DNA of 64,000 nucleotides from Marinifilum flexuosum (GCF_003610555.1 NZ_RAPQ01000008.1:310001-374000), one strand, 5' to 3'; positions 16,896 to 26,693 are shown, counted from the stretch's first letter. Notes: generated by a model from the sequence alone, not told the origin. Numbers and translations: made by a program.

Positions 16896-17606
16896 TTAGT
16901 TGTGTACTACAGTTCCAATGTTCTCTCCTTCAATCACTTTTTTCAAGTTTCCTTTGGTGTCCATATCGAACACTACAATGTTCAAATCGTTTTCTTTGCA
17001 CATGGTTGTAGCAGTAAGGTCCATAATACGAAGATTGCGATTGTAAATTTCGTCGAAAGTAATATTTTCAAATTTAGTTGCCGATGGATCTTTTTCAGGA
17101 TCTGCAGTGTAAATACCGTCAACGCGAGTACCTTTTAGCATTGCATCAGCTTCAATTTCGATACCTCTTAATGAAGATCCGGTATCGGTGGTAAAGTAAG
17201 GGTTACCTGTTCCTGCAGAGAAAATGGTAACATAGCCATCGTTTAGGTAATCAACGGCTTTTTGCTTTGAATAAAACTCACCAATTGGTTCCATTCTAAT
17301 GGCTGTGAGTACTCTTGATTTGCACCCGATTGCATCCAGGGAAGAGTTTAGAGCTAAACTATTAATAACGGTTGCCATCATTCCCATTTGGTCTCCTTTA
17401 ACGCGATCGAAACCTTTGGCCGCGCCGCTTAAACCACGGAAAATATTTCCACCGCCAATAACAATTCCTACTTGAACGCCAAGTTCGGTGATTTCCTTAA
17501 TTTGTTCTGCATAATCGTTCAAACGTTGTGAATCGATACCATATTGTTGTTCACCCATTAATGATTCGCCACTTAGCTTTAAAAGTACTCGTTTGTATTT
17601 TGCCAT
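16896..17606 (-). CDS. pyrH: UMP kinase
   Basis: 236 residues, standard for the bacterial hexameric enzyme. It phosphorylates UMP to UDP with ATP, within pyrimidine synthesis. Amino-acid-kinase motifs present: LKLSGESLMG, VIGGGNIFRG, and DMTAT-like LDLTATTMC near the nucleotide site. It lies between tsf and frr; the tsf terminator and a 224-bp spacer suggest a partly separate transcript. Confidence 0.97.
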   Translation of the reverse strand: MAKYKRVLLKLSGESLMGEQQYGIDSQRLNDYAEQIKEITELGVQVGIVIGGGNIFRGLSGAAKGFDRVKGDQMGMMATVINSLALNSSLDAIGCKSRVLTAIRMEPIGEFYSKQKAVDYLNDGYVTIFSAGTGNPYFTTDTGSSLRGIEIEADAMLKGTRVDGIYTADPEKDPSATKFENITFDEIYNRNLRIMDLTATTMCKENDLNIVVFDMDTKGNLKKVIEGENIGTVVHN

Positions 17607-17781
17607 AATTTTATCAGCTGTAAGCTAAAAGCATAAAGCTAAAAGCTTGAGGTTTATTTTTTAGCTACCGTCTTTAAGTAATTTACTTCAAGCGGTTTGT
17701 TGTGATTCTAAAGATAAATAAATTAGATATTTAAAAGATGTCAGCTAAAATCTTTTTGCTAATATCTTTTAATAGTATACA

Positions 17782-17812
17782 AAAAAAGAGTTCCGAAAAG
17801 GAACTCTTTTTA
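17782..17812 (-). terminator. Terminator after tsf
   Basis: Stem GAGTTCC / GGAACTC with loop GAAAA and flanking A/T runs, about 20 bp after the tsf stop. It ends the ribosomal protein/tsf transcript. Confidence 0.8.
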
Positions 17813-17830
17813 TATGTAATAATAATTGTA

Positions 17831-18655
17831 TTAAGCATTCAAAGTAAAACGCTTCATTGCTGTAACAGTAAGGTCTTTGTCAGCATCTGCAAGATATTGC
17901 TTCACTGATTTCTTACCATCTTTTACGAAGTCTTGGTTCAATAAAGTAACCTCTTTGAAGAATTTACCTAAACGACCTTGAGCAATTTTGTCAAGGATCT
18001 GCTCTGGCTTACCTTCAAGGCGAGCTTTTTCTTTACCAATCTCCAACTCTTTAGCTACAACGTCAGCAGGAACTTCCTCTTCGTTAATAGCGATAGGAGC
18101 CATAGCTGCTGCTTGCATAGCAACGTCTTTACCCATTTGTTCTTCAACTTCTTTGTTGAATCCAATCAAAGTCGCCAATTTGTTACCTGCGTGGATATAT
18201 GCAACTGCTGCTTCAGCTTCGATTGTTTCGTATGTACTCAAATCGATTTTTTCGCCGATAACACCAGTTTGCTCAGTAACGTGCGCTTCAACTGTTCTAC
18301 CATCCATTTCCAAAGCTTTCAAAGCTTCCAAATCAGCTGGCTTGTTTGCTAAAGCAAGATCAAGGATCTGAGTAGCGAAAGCTACAAAGTTTTCATTCTT
18401 TGCTACGAAGTCAGTTTCGCAGTTCAAAGTAATCAAAGCACCTGTTTTCTTGTCTTCTGAAACTTTTGCTAATACAACACCTTCAGTTGCTTCTCTGTCG
18501 GCACGTTTGTTAGCAATTGCCATACCTTTTTTACGAATGATTTCTACTGCTGCGTCAAAATCTCCTTCTGCTTCAGTAAGAGCTTTTTTACAATCCATCA
18601 TTCCTGCGCCAGTTGCTTTACGCAATTTGGCTACGTCTGCTGCTTTAATAGACAT
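17831..18655 (-). CDS. tsf: Elongation factor Ts
   Basis: 274 residues. It is the nucleotide exchange factor of EF-Tu. The N-terminal UBA-like domain (AADVAKLRKATGAGMMDCKKAL) and the contact motif TLNCETDFVAKN with the conserved TDFV are intact. A two-subdomain core follows. It lies 29 bp after rpsB in the usual rpsB-tsf arrangement. Confidence 0.97.
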   Translation of the reverse strand: MSIKAADVAKLRKATGAGMMDCKKALTEAEGDFDAAVEIIRKKGMAIANKRADREATEGVVLAKVSEDKKTGALITLNCETDFVAKNENFVAFATQILDLALANKPADLEALKALEMDGRTVEAHVTEQTGVIGEKIDLSTYETIEAEAAVAYIHAGNKLATLIGFNKEVEEQMGKDVAMQAAAMAPIAINEEEVPADVVAKELEIGKEKARLEGKPEQILDKIAQGRLGKFFKEVTLLNQDFVKDGKKSVKQYLADADKDLTVTAMKRFTLNA

Positions 18656-18684
18656 GATATATCGAATTTTTTTGTGTGAATAAA

Positions 18685-19494
18685 TTACTCCTTATCATTC
18701 TTTCCTGCTTCAGTAGCTGGGGCTTCTGGTGCAGCTGGAGCTTCTGCTTTAGTCGCTTTTTTAGCTTTAGCTGATTTCTTATCTGCAGATTCTTTTTCTT
18801 TCTCTACTTTTCTTTCAGCTAAACCGTCTTTAATAGCTCCGGTAACTTTATCAAGGATAATAGAAATTGAGTTAGAAGCATCGTCATTCGCTGGAATTAC
18901 GAAATCAACACCTTCTGGGCTTGAGTTAGTATCTACCATAGCAAATACAGGAATACCCAAACGGTTAGCTTCTTTAACTGCGATGTATTCTTTCATTACA
19001 TCAACTACAAATAATGCCGCTGGTAATCTGGTCAGATCAGCAATAGAACCTAAGTTTTTCTCTAACTTAGCTCTCTGGCGAGATACCTGTAGTCTTTCTC
19101 TTTTAGAAAGGTGGTTTAAAGTTCCATCAGACTCCATTTTATCAATAGAAGTCATTTTCTTAACTGCCTTTCTGATAGTAGGGAAGTTAGTTAACATACC
19201 ACCTGGCCAACGCTCAGTTACATATGGCATGTTTACAGCACTTACTTTTTCTGAAACGATAGCTTTAGCTTGCTTTTTCGTTGCAACAAAAAGAATTTTT
19301 CTTCCTGATTTAGCAATTTGTCTTAATGCTGCAGCAGCATCATCAACTTTAACCGCTGTTTTGTGTAGGTCAATAATGTGGATTCCATTACGCTCCATGA
19401 AAATATAAGGAGCCATTTTAGGATTCCATTTTCTTGTTAAGTGACCGAAGTGACATCCGGCTTCTAACAATTCTTCAAATGTAGTATTTGACAT
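18685..19494 (-). CDS. rpsB: 30S ribosomal protein S2
   Basis: 269 residues. Typical S2 opening (LLEAGCHFGH, RKWNPKMAPYIF), then ERWPGGMLTN and the C-terminal IPVFAMVDTNSSPE. The last 35 residues are a low-complexity Ala/Lys/Glu tail beyond the E. coli length, common in this phylum. It is part of rplM-rpsI-rpsB-tsf. Confidence 0.98.
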   Translation of the reverse strand: MSNTTFEELLEAGCHFGHLTRKWNPKMAPYIFMERNGIHIIDLHKTAVKVDDAAAALRQIAKSGRKILFVATKKQAKAIVSEKVSAVNMPYVTERWPGGMLTNFPTIRKAVKKMTSIDKMESDGTLNHLSKRERLQVSRQRAKLEKNLGSIADLTRLPAALFVVDVMKEYIAVKEANRLGIPVFAMVDTNSSPEGVDFVIPANDDASNSISIILDKVTGAIKDGLAERKVEKEKESADKKSAKAKKATKAEAPAAPEAPATEAGKNDKE

Positions 19495-19596
19495 TTTTTT
19501 GTTTTTTTAATCGTTTACATTCATTTTATGGCAATTGTCAAGTAGTTCGAAAAACGAAGTCTTAACAATTTAGATACTAAACCTGCCACAAAAACA

Positions 19597-19983
19597 TTAA
19601 CGTTTACTAAATTGAAATCTTTTACGTGCTTTAGGCTGACCTGGCTTCTTACGTTCAACCTCACGAGGGTCACGTGTCATGAAACCTGCAGTTCTAAGAG
19701 CAGATTTTGATTCTGCATCAATTTTTACTAGAGCTCTAGCGATAGCCAAACGAAGTGCTTCTGCTTGACCTTTTACACCACCACCATCAAGGTTTACTTT
19801 GATGTCATACTTATCAGCAACCTCAAGAAGGTTTAATGGCTGAGTAACGATGTATTGTAGAGTTCCGGTAGTAAAGTACTCTTTAAGCTCTTTTTTATTG
19901 ATGGTAATCTGACCCTTACCTTCGCTAACGTATACACGAGCAACTGCTGCTTTTCTACGTCCGATAGCATTAATTACTTCCAT
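19597..19983 (-). CDS. rpsI: 30S ribosomal protein S9
   Basis: 128 residues, normal length. It begins with IGRRKAAVARVYV and ends with the conserved basic tail RKKPGQPKARKRFQFSKR, which reaches the decoding site tRNA. It is 5 bp after rplM. Confidence 0.98.
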   Translation of the reverse strand: MEVINAIGRRKAAVARVYVSEGKGQITINKKELKEYFTTGTLQYIVTQPLNLLEVADKYDIKVNLDGGGVKGQAEALRLAIARALVKIDAESKSALRTAGFMTRDPREVERKKPGQPKARKRFQFSKR

Positions 19984-19988
19984 ACCTC

Positions 19989-20444
19989 TTATTTAATAGT
20001 GTTTAAATCTAATTTCTTTGGCTGTTGTGCTTCGTGCTTGTGCTCACCACCTACGTAAACGTGAAGGTTAGTGTAAAGCTTTCTACCTAAACGGTTTTTA
20101 GGAAGCATACCTTTTACAGCTTTTTCAATCAATCTCTCAGGGTGCTTAGCCATAAGGTCAGCAGGAGATTTAATTCTTTGTCCACCTGGGTGTCCAGTGT
20201 AAGAGAAATACTGACGGTCAGTCATTTTGTTTCCAGTCAAACGAACCTTTTCAGCATTAATAATAACCACGTTGTCTCCACAATCAACATGAGGAGTGTA
20301 GTTAGGCTTGTATTTACCTCTAAGTAGTTTAGCTACTTTCGAAGCAAGTCTACCTAACACTTCATTTTCTGCATCGATAACAACCCACTCTTTGTTAGCA
20401 GTTGCTTCGTTAGCAGAAACAGTTTTGTAACTTAATGTATCCAC
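19989..20444 (-). CDS. rplM: 50S ribosomal protein L13
   Basis: 151 residues. Conserved features are WVVIDAENEVLGRLAS, the YTPHVDCGD region, and KAVKGMLPKNRLGR near the end. It is the first gene of the operon with a promoter at 20498-20528. The leader is about 45 nt, too short for an elaborate autoregulatory structure. Confidence 0.98.
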   Translation of the reverse strand: MDTLSYKTVSANEATANKEWVVIDAENEVLGRLASKVAKLLRGKYKPNYTPHVDCGDNVVIINAEKVRLTGNKMTDRQYFSYTGHPGGQRIKSPADLMAKHPERLIEKAVKGMLPKNRLGRKLYTNLHVYVGGEHKHEAQQPKKLDLNTIK

Positions 20445-20859
20445 TTCTAAAACTTTTAATAATTAATACTTTAATACAATTATTCCAATTTGGCTTGCAA
20501 AAGTACAAGAATCTCCCAAATACACCAATTTTTTTCTTGATTAATTGATGGATACTTAACCAGTTGTGGATAATCGGGATGATGTGGAGTGATTAAGTGT
20601 ATCAAAAAATCAAAATTGATATATTACCCAGTATTGAATTTGGTACTTGCTAAGGGTAGTCAAATCAACATGTTGGGGAGGGATTCGTTCTCTAGAAAGC
20701 CCATCGTCACAATTTCACTGCAAAAGTATGAAATAATTTTTGCTTCACCTGTAATTTTCTCTCTTTTTTTAATGCAAAATGATTTCTGATTCTTTGATAT
20801 GCAGTTGGTAAGATGTGAAATTGTTATTTTGTGAATATTTTATTTCGAAATAGATTCTG
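20445..20859. other. Divergent intergenic region rplM / DNA glycosylase
   Basis: It contains the rplM promoter (20498-20528) and a second minus-strand TAnnTTTG box, TACTTTTG at 20728-20721, without an obvious TTG partner. The 190 bp between them (20530-20720) are less AT-rich than typical spacer, with GGGCTTTCT and CCCTCCCC words on the minus strand. They could be a longer rplM leader or a small RNA. A 66-codon frame at 20589-20789 has no protein-like features and is not called. Confidence 0.4.
20498..20528 (-). promoter_or_regulatory. rplM operon promoter
   Basis: Minus strand TTG (20528-20526), 20 bp, TACTTTTG (20505-20498), matching the Bacteroidota -33/-7 pattern, about 54 bp before the rplM start. 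Confidence 0.7.
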
Positions 20860-21372
20860 ATGATAGAAAAATTGGAAAAAGAATTTTTTACACGTGATAT
20901 TAGATTAGTTGCTGAAGAATTGATTGGGAAATTGATTGTGTATAAGAAAACAGATGGAAAAATTGAAAAATCCAGAATTACTGAGATTGAAATGTATATC
21001 GGTGAAGAAGATTTGGCATGTCATGCGGCTAAGGGACGAACAGCCCGTACCGAAGTAATGTATGCTGAAGGTGGTTTGGTGTATGTTTATTTGATTTATG
21101 GAATGTATTGGTTGTTTAATATTGTAACAGGACCAAAAGATCAGGCTCAGGCGATTTTAATTCGGGGAATAGAAAATATAAATGGACCAGGTAGAGTGGG
21201 GCGAACTCTAAATTTGGATAAGACTTATTATGGGGAGGATTTGACTTTGTCCGAAAGGTTGTGGATTGAGGATGACGGGTACAAGTGCAGCTTTACACGT
21301 CATCCTCGTATTAATATCGATTATGCAGGTGAAATCTGGAAAAATAAACCTTTCAGATATTTAATGAAGTAG
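20860..21372 (+). CDS. DNA-3-methyladenine glycosylase (AAG/MPG family)
   Basis: 170 residues, a little shorter than the usual 185-200. It excises alkylated purines such as 3-methyladenine at the start of base excision repair. Catalytic-region sequence ITEIEMYIGEED has the likely catalytic Glu44, with Met in place of the usual Ala in the EAY motif. The conserved HAAKGRTARTEVMY and VYVYLIYGMYWLFNIV follow. It is a single gene, convergent with and 4 bp from the next gene. Confidence 0.93.
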   Translation: MIEKLEKEFFTRDIRLVAEELIGKLIVYKKTDGKIEKSRITEIEMYIGEEDLACHAAKGRTARTEVMYAEGGLVYVYLIYGMYWLFNIVTGPKDQAQAILIRGIENINGPGRVGRTLNLDKTYYGEDLTLSERLWIEDDGYKCSFTRHPRINIDYAGEIWKNKPFRYLMK

Positions 21373-21376
21373 AATA

Positions 21377-22510
21377 TTATCTATTCCATTTTACTTTCTT
21401 TAGAAAGAAATCACCGTTAATTCTTAAGTAGATGGCTGCGGCCCAATTCTCCGAAGAATTTTTCAGATCATAGTAAACATCTAATTTGCCACCAAAATGA
21501 ATGCCGCTGGCGATTTTATGCTCATGGTAATAGTTTAGTGTAGCCAATTCTCTTCTTTCTTCAAAATACCCTGGAGTATCTATTGCGATAGATTGGAATA
21601 ATTTTGATCCGCGTGAAGATGCAAAATGATACGCGTTCCAGTAGCCCAGGTTTAGCTTGGACTTTTTTGTTGTGATCCCCACTTGTGGAAAAAAAGCATG
21701 TCCTTTATCGAATAGGTAGTCTTTTTCTGAGGAGTTATCCGAAAAGAAATAGCCCATTGCTTTTACATGCCATGATGTGATTTTTGAATTCGATATGTTT
21801 TTTTTCAATACAAGTCCCGAACCATAATTGCCTACGGTTTGAACCGATCCTTCCGAACTATCGATTTCTCCACCACGATGTGTGAAAATTACTTCCAAAG
21901 GTATAGAAAGCTTGGTTTTTGAAGATTGGTTTACTTGCCAGTTTCCTGATAAACCAAACGTAAATCTTTCCTGAAAAGGATCATTTTCTAAAATAAACTT
22001 TTCCCAGTTTATCCAAGTTTGAAATTGTAATTTGGACGCATTGTATAAGAATTGAAATCCATTTTCGGCAGTTTCCATAAAGTATCTTTCAGGTTCGAAC
22101 ATTGGTTCGGAAAGATTATGGTTGTTGTTCTGATTTAAACTACCCATAATAAACTCAATTTTATCCGAAGGTTTATAGATGGCTGAAAATATAGGTTCTG
22201 TTTCAGTAAAATCTTCTCTGCCTGAATATTTTTGGAGACGAACACCAGCTTCAATTCTAAAATTAGAACTTGGATAATAAACTAGTTTGGGCGATGCAAT
22301 ATATCCAATCCAAGTAGCACCTTTCGAAAATTCACCACTGTATTCATTGTTTTTTACAAAGTTTAGATTTTCGAAACGAAGAAATAGCTTGTTGCTTTCA
22401 GCTGCCTGAAACTCTTTATGGTGCATATAAGGAGTATTGACTTGGGAAAAAGTGTGATTGATGATTGTTGTAAGGAACAATATCAATATTAGGGCATTTA
22501 GTTTTTTCAT
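21377..22510 (-). CDS. Outer-membrane beta-barrel-like protein of unknown function
   Basis: 377 residues with a cleavable signal peptide (ALILILFLTTIINHTFSQ). The rest alternates polar and hydrophobic residues with many aromatic girdle positions and short turns, consistent with an outer-membrane barrel of roughly 14-16 strands. No TonB box, plug or named domain. It is monocistronic. A TATTTTTG box at 22542-22535 may be its -7 promoter element. Function unknown. Confidence 0.75.
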   Translation of the reverse strand: MKKLNALILILFLTTIINHTFSQVNTPYMHHKEFQAAESNKLFLRFENLNFVKNNEYSGEFSKGATWIGYIASPKLVYYPSSNFRIEAGVRLQKYSGREDFTETEPIFSAIYKPSDKIEFIMGSLNQNNNHNLSEPMFEPERYFMETAENGFQFLYNASKLQFQTWINWEKFILENDPFQERFTFGLSGNWQVNQSSKTKLSIPLEVIFTHRGGEIDSSEGSVQTVGNYGSGLVLKKNISNSKITSWHVKAMGYFFSDNSSEKDYLFDKGHAFFPQVGITTKKSKLNLGYWNAYHFASSRGSKLFQSIAIDTPGYFEERRELATLNYYHEHKIASGIHFGGKLDVYYDLKNSSENWAAAIYLRINGDFFLKKVKWNR

Positions 22511-22818
22511 CTGTGTAGTTTACTTTTTACGCTGCAAAAATACAATTATCTATCATGATTGATTGTTAATAATATATAAAAAGTTTAAATCGATTTTAAA
22601 TAACGAATGCTTTAGTTAAAAAATGTAAAAAAAAGATATGTAAATATAATGTAATTTGTAGATTTAACAATTAGTGAATTATATTATAATGTAAATCATT
22701 AGTTAATTATCTAAACAAAAACGGGTTGTGTGAATCGCACAGGGTTTGTAATCTTTTGCGAATTGGAAGGGTTGAGGATGTTGTGTGGTTGGCATGATCA
22801 TTTAAAACCAAACAAACA
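22511..22818. other. Divergent intergenic region with AT-rich core
   Basis: It holds the candidate -7 element of the barrel gene (22535-22542, minus strand) and a very AT-rich core (22555-22700). A leader for the M16 gene contains a small hairpin (TGTG...CACA around 22728-22741). No coding or RNA gene recognised. Confidence 0.4.
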
Positions 22819-25755
22819 ATGAAGAAAGTTAATGTTCTTTTTGCCTTTGTGCTGGGAGTGATTTTGTTTGCTTGCACGACAAAGGAAAAGTATCAAACTG
22901 TTCCAAACACAGACGAAAATGGTTATAGGTACGAAACGGTTACCAATGATCCTATGGGAGTAAGAATTTATACTCTTGACAATGGATTAAAAGTGTACTT
23001 ATCTGTTAATCGAGATGCGCCACGAATTCAAACCTTTATTCCAGTAAAAGCTGGTTCTACCTATGATCCTTCAGAAACTACAGGACTTGCTCACTATTTA
23101 GAGCATATGATGTTTAAAGGTACTGATGATTTTGGTACTGTAAATTGGCAAAAAGAGAAAGCCTTAATTCATGAGATTTCTGATTTGTATGAAGAGCATA
23201 AGTTGGCTTCCACAAAAGAGGTAAAAGCAAAAGTTTATGCAAAAATCGACAGTATATCTGCTTTGGCTTCAAAGTTTGCTGTGGCCAACGAGTATGATAA
23301 GTTGGTATCATCAATTGGTGCTAAGGGTACCAATGCTTATACTACCTACGAGAGAACCGTTTATATGAATGATATTCCATCAAACGAGCTTGAAAAATGG
23401 TTGAATATCGAAAAGGAAAGATTTAGTAAACTGGTTCTTCGTCTATTCCATACAGAATTGGAAACGGTTTATGAGGAGTTTAATATGTCTCAGGATAATG
23501 ACTTTAGAAAGTTGCGTTATGCCTTAATGTCTGGTTTGTACAAAAAACACCCTTACGGAACACAAACTACATTGGGAAGAGCTGAGCATCTTAAAAATCC
23601 ATCGATGGAAAATATTCACAAGTATTTTGATACTTATTACGTTCCTAATAATATGGCTATTGCCATGTCTGGAGATTTGGATTTTGAAGAGACCATTAAA
23701 TTAATAGATCAGACTTTTGGAAAACTGGAATCAAGAGAAGTTCCTAAGTTTGTTGCTCCGGTAGAAGATCCAATTGCCAAGCCAATTGTTAAGGAAGTTT
23801 TTGGTCCTGATGCAGAAAGATTGTCAATGGCATTCAGGTTTGATGGAATTGGTTCGGAAGATCAGAAATTTGTAACTCTTATTGATGGTATCTTAAATAA
23901 TTCAAAAGCGGGTTTAATGGATTTGAACCTGAATCAGAAGCAAAGAGTGCTAAGAGCTGGTTGTTACGCAAGTTTTAATATTGACTATGGAATGCATTCA
24001 TTTTATGGAGTTCCTCGTCAAGGTCAAAAAATGGAAGAAGTAACAGAATTGATTCTTGGTGAAATCGAAAAAATCAAAAAAGGAGAGTTTGAGGATTGGA
24101 TGCTTGAGGCTGTAATTAATGATTACCGTCTAGGTAAAATTAGAGGACAGGAATCAAATGGAAGAGCTCATGAATTTGCAGTTGCTTTTGCAAACAATGT
24201 AGCTTGGGCTGACAACCTAAGAATGCTTGATGAACTTGAATTGGTTACAAAAGAACAATTGGTTGAGTTTGCAAACAAGCACTACAATAACAATTATGTT
24301 GTAGTTTACAAGAGAAAAGGTGAAGATAATAAGGTTGTAAAAGTAGAAAAGCCAGCTATTACTCCAGTTAAAATCGACCGCAAAAAACAATCGGAATTTT
24401 ATAAGAAACTAACTGCAAAAGAAACTCCTGCATTAAAACCTTTATGGGTAGATTTTGAAAAAGAAATCCAGTCAGAAGATCTGAAGCCTGGTGTAACTTA
24501 CGATTACTTACATAATAATTCAAACGAGTTGTTCAAGTTGATTTACATTTACGAAATGGGTAAAAATCATGATAAAATGTTGCCTATAGCTGTAAATTAC
24601 TTGCCATACATTGGAACCGATAAGTATTCGGCTGCTGACTTACAAAAGGAATTGTTTAAGTATGGTTTATCCTTTGGTGTTGAAGCTGGTGATGACAGAT
24701 GCTATGTGTATATCTCCGGATTGAAAAAATCATTCGACAAAGGAGTAGAGTTAATGGAGCATGTGTTGGCCAATGCCAAGGCTGATAGTGATTCTTACTC
24801 AAAGTATGTTGATGGTATTATTAAGGATCGTGCGGACAGTAAGCTAAACAAGGGTGAGATTTTGTGGGGAGCAATGTATAGTTACGCGAAATATGGAAAA
24901 AAATCGCCTTATACAGATATCTTGTTGGAAGATGAATTAAGAAGTGTGGATCCAAATCAGTTAACTGAAATGTTGTCTCAATTAAAAGACTATAAGCATA
25001 GAGTGTTTTATTATGGAGCTGATGAAAAACAGCAAATCGCTGAGAATTTAAAGGCAAATCATAAAGTTTCGGAGCAGTTAAAAGAGATTCCTGAACCAAC
25101 AAAATATCCTGAATTGGATTATACCAAGAATGAAATTTTCTTTGTTAACTATGATATGGTACAGGCAAACATCATTATGTTGGCAAAAGATGAAAAATTG
25201 GATATGAACCTAATGCCAGAAATCAGATTATTCAATGAATATTATGGTGGAAGTATGGCATCAATCATTTTCCAGGAAATTCGCGAATCAAGAGCTCTTG
25301 CATATTCTGCTTTTTCATCTTACAGCACCCCTTCAAAATTGGATGATTATGGTTACTCATTCTCATATGTTGCAACAAGTGCTGACAAAGTGAAAGATGC
25401 TACTGAAGCATTGGTTGAGTTGTTGAATGAAATGCCTTATGAGGAGAAGCAATTTAACGAAGCCAAGACTAACATGCTTAAAAAGATTCAATCAGAAAGA
25501 ATCACTAAAGAAAGAGTTTACTGGACTTATTTGAGTAACCTTAGAAAAGGTGTGAAGCATGATTACAGAAAAGATGTTTACGAGAAGGTGAAGAATCAGA
25601 ATATTGATGATTTGAACAAATTTTTTAAGGAACATATTGCCAATAAAAACCATTGTTATTTGGTGGTTGGTAACAAGAAAGATATCAATATGAGCGTACT
25701 TAAAAAATTAGGTAATGTTCATGAGTTGAGCTTGGAAGAAGTATTTAATTATTAA
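22819..25755 (+). CDS. Lipoprotein M16 (insulinase-type) zinc peptidase
   Basis: 978 residues, the double-domain M16 type. Lipobox LFAC gives Cys19, so it is envelope anchored. The inverted zinc motif HYLEH is at 92-96 in GLAHYLEHMMFKGT. The third ligand is expected in ELETVYEEFN (Glu219/220), further away than in pitrilysin because of a helical insertion at about 115-165. That insertion is usual in large Bacteroidota members. The C-terminal half holds the inactive M16 copy with ESRALAYSAFSSY. It probably degrades peptides in the periplasm. Monocistronic, with terminator at 25785-25821. Confidence 0.93.
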   Translation: MKKVNVLFAFVLGVILFACTTKEKYQTVPNTDENGYRYETVTNDPMGVRIYTLDNGLKVYLSVNRDAPRIQTFIPVKAGSTYDPSETTGLAHYLEHMMFKGTDDFGTVNWQKEKALIHEISDLYEEHKLASTKEVKAKVYAKIDSISALASKFAVANEYDKLVSSIGAKGTNAYTTYERTVYMNDIPSNELEKWLNIEKERFSKLVLRLFHTELETVYEEFNMSQDNDFRKLRYALMSGLYKKHPYGTQTTLGRAEHLKNPSMENIHKYFDTYYVPNNMAIAMSGDLDFEETIKLIDQTFGKLESREVPKFVAPVEDPIAKPIVKEVFGPDAERLSMAFRFDGIGSEDQKFVTLIDGILNNSKAGLMDLNLNQKQRVLRAGCYASFNIDYGMHSFYGVPRQGQKMEEVTELILGEIEKIKKGEFEDWMLEAVINDYRLGKIRGQESNGRAHEFAVAFANNVAWADNLRMLDELELVTKEQLVEFANKHYNNNYVVVYKRKGEDNKVVKVEKPAITPVKIDRKKQSEFYKKLTAKETPALKPLWVDFEKEIQSEDLKPGVTYDYLHNNSNELFKLIYIYEMGKNHDKMLPIAVNYLPYIGTDKYSAADLQKELFKYGLSFGVEAGDDRCYVYISGLKKSFDKGVELMEHVLANAKADSDSYSKYVDGIIKDRADSKLNKGEILWGAMYSYAKYGKKSPYTDILLEDELRSVDPNQLTEMLSQLKDYKHRVFYYGADEKQQIAENLKANHKVSEQLKEIPEPTKYPELDYTKNEIFFVNYDMVQANIIMLAKDEKLDMNLMPEIRLFNEYYGGSMASIIFQEIRESRALAYSAFSSYSTPSKLDDYGYSFSYVATSADKVKDATEALVELLNEMPYEEKQFNEAKTNMLKKIQSERITKERVYWTYLSNLRKGVKHDYRKDVYEKVKNQNIDDLNKFFKEHIANKNHCYLVVGNKKDINMSVLKKLGNVHELSLEEVFNY

Positions 25756-25784
25756 TTAGGGTTTAGTATTTGTAATTAAATGAA

Positions 25785-25821
25785 AAGGCCTCTTCCGTAA
25801 ATGGGAGAGGCCTAACTTTTT
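25785..25821 (+). terminator. Terminator after the M16 peptidase gene
   Basis: Stem AGGCCTCTTCC / GGGAGAGGCCT with a 6-nt loop, followed by a T-run, 30 bp after the stop. Confidence 0.8.
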
Positions 25822-25894
25822 GAATACTTTTGGTAAAGCAGGTGAAAAAGACAAACCCTTCTTCACCAAATTGGGGTAAAGATCGCATTCAAAT

Positions 25895-26092
25895 TTATAC
25901 TGTTTCGCAGTTTGCATCTGGTAGCACCATTGCAAGAATAAAATAAACCAACAACATTAACGGATTGAATAATGTTAGGATTAAATATCCTGCTCTAATA
26001 ATTACAGGATCGAGTTCTGGATTGATGTATTGAGAAATACCACCGCAAACACCTGCTATCTTTTTATCTCTTGATCTGAATAACCGTTTCAT
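25895..26092 (-). CDS. Small PspC-domain membrane protein
   Basis: 65 residues, essentially a bare PspC domain: RDKKIAGVCGGISQYI, then a hydrophobic segment (LILTLFNPLMLLVYFILAMVLP). The PspC family is linked to phage-shock-type envelope stress control. It is the last gene of the padR/pspC operon, 15 bp after the DUF4252 gene. Confidence 0.9.
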   Translation of the reverse strand: MKRLFRSRDKKIAGVCGGISQYINPELDPVIIRAGYLILTLFNPLMLLVYFILAMVLPDANCETV

Positions 26093-26107
26093 AGTATACT
26101 GTTTTAA

Positions 26108-26602
26108 TTACTCTTCATCTTTGTCGATACTGTAATGCGACAAAGTTTCTAATTCGTCCACATGGAAGTCTCCAAAAAATGAAATCAATGATGTTCTGTG
26201 TTCATTGTAGTGAAGGATGTGGAATTCGCTAAACCTCTTTCCTTTTCCTTTGGCAAAGAAATGAACTTCGTCACTATCTTTATCTCTTTCTTCGGTTAAT
26301 ACTTCTTTGTAAGAGTTCCCTTTCGAAAGCTGCGATACTATAATCTTTTTAAACTTAGATTCATCACCAGTTTCGTGTTTAAAACTTAAGAGTTTAATGG
26401 ATTTACAATCGCCTGTTACGTTTTTCTCCAATTCATCCTCGTCGACGTCAAAGTCCAAGTTTTTTAAGAATGAGCCTGCGAAACTAAAACTGTTGAAGCC
26501 ATCAAGATTTGAATATTTGGCATGTAATTTTTCTCCTTTGGTTTGAGCCTGTGAAAGGATTGGTAGGGCTATTGCAATCAGAATTACTAATAATTTTCTC
26601 AT
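26108..26602 (-). CDS. DUF4252 family secreted protein
   Basis: 164 residues from the ATG at 26602, where a clear signal peptide begins (MRKLLVILIAIALPILSQAQ). The open frame extends 28 codons further upstream without signal-like sequence, so I use the inner start. DUF4252 proteins are small exported Bacteroidota proteins of unknown function, often next to anti-sigma or PspC/PadR genes. It carries a soluble acidic/lysine-rich body with no cysteine anchor. Confidence 0.85.
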   Translation of the reverse strand: MRKLLVILIAIALPILSQAQTKGEKLHAKYSNLDGFNSFSFAGSFLKNLDFDVDEDELEKNVTGDCKSIKLLSFKHETGDESKFKKIIVSQLSKGNSYKEVLTEERDKDSDEVHFFAKGKGKRFSEFHILHYNEHRTSLISFFGDFHVDELETLSHYSIDKDEE

Positions 26603-26693
26603 AATGTTTGTTTTAAAATTAGCCATGTTTGCACCGATTGTTGTGTTTGATGAAAAAGGTATCGGTGCAAAACATGGATAGAACAACTATTTA

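Noticed and set aside
16675-17830. AGCTAAAAGC-type repeats in the spacers around pyrH
   Set aside because: Short, irregular AT-rich words without constant period or symmetry; they look like ordinary spacer drift.
20589-20789. 66-codon open frame between rplM and the glycosylase
   Set aside because: Atypical composition, no ribosome-binding or promoter context on the plus strand, and it lies in probable leader sequence.
22819-25755. Extra insertion between HxxEH and the third zinc ligand of the M16 peptidase as a novelty
   Set aside because: A helical insertion at this place is usual in the large Bacteroidota M16 members, so it is a family trait.
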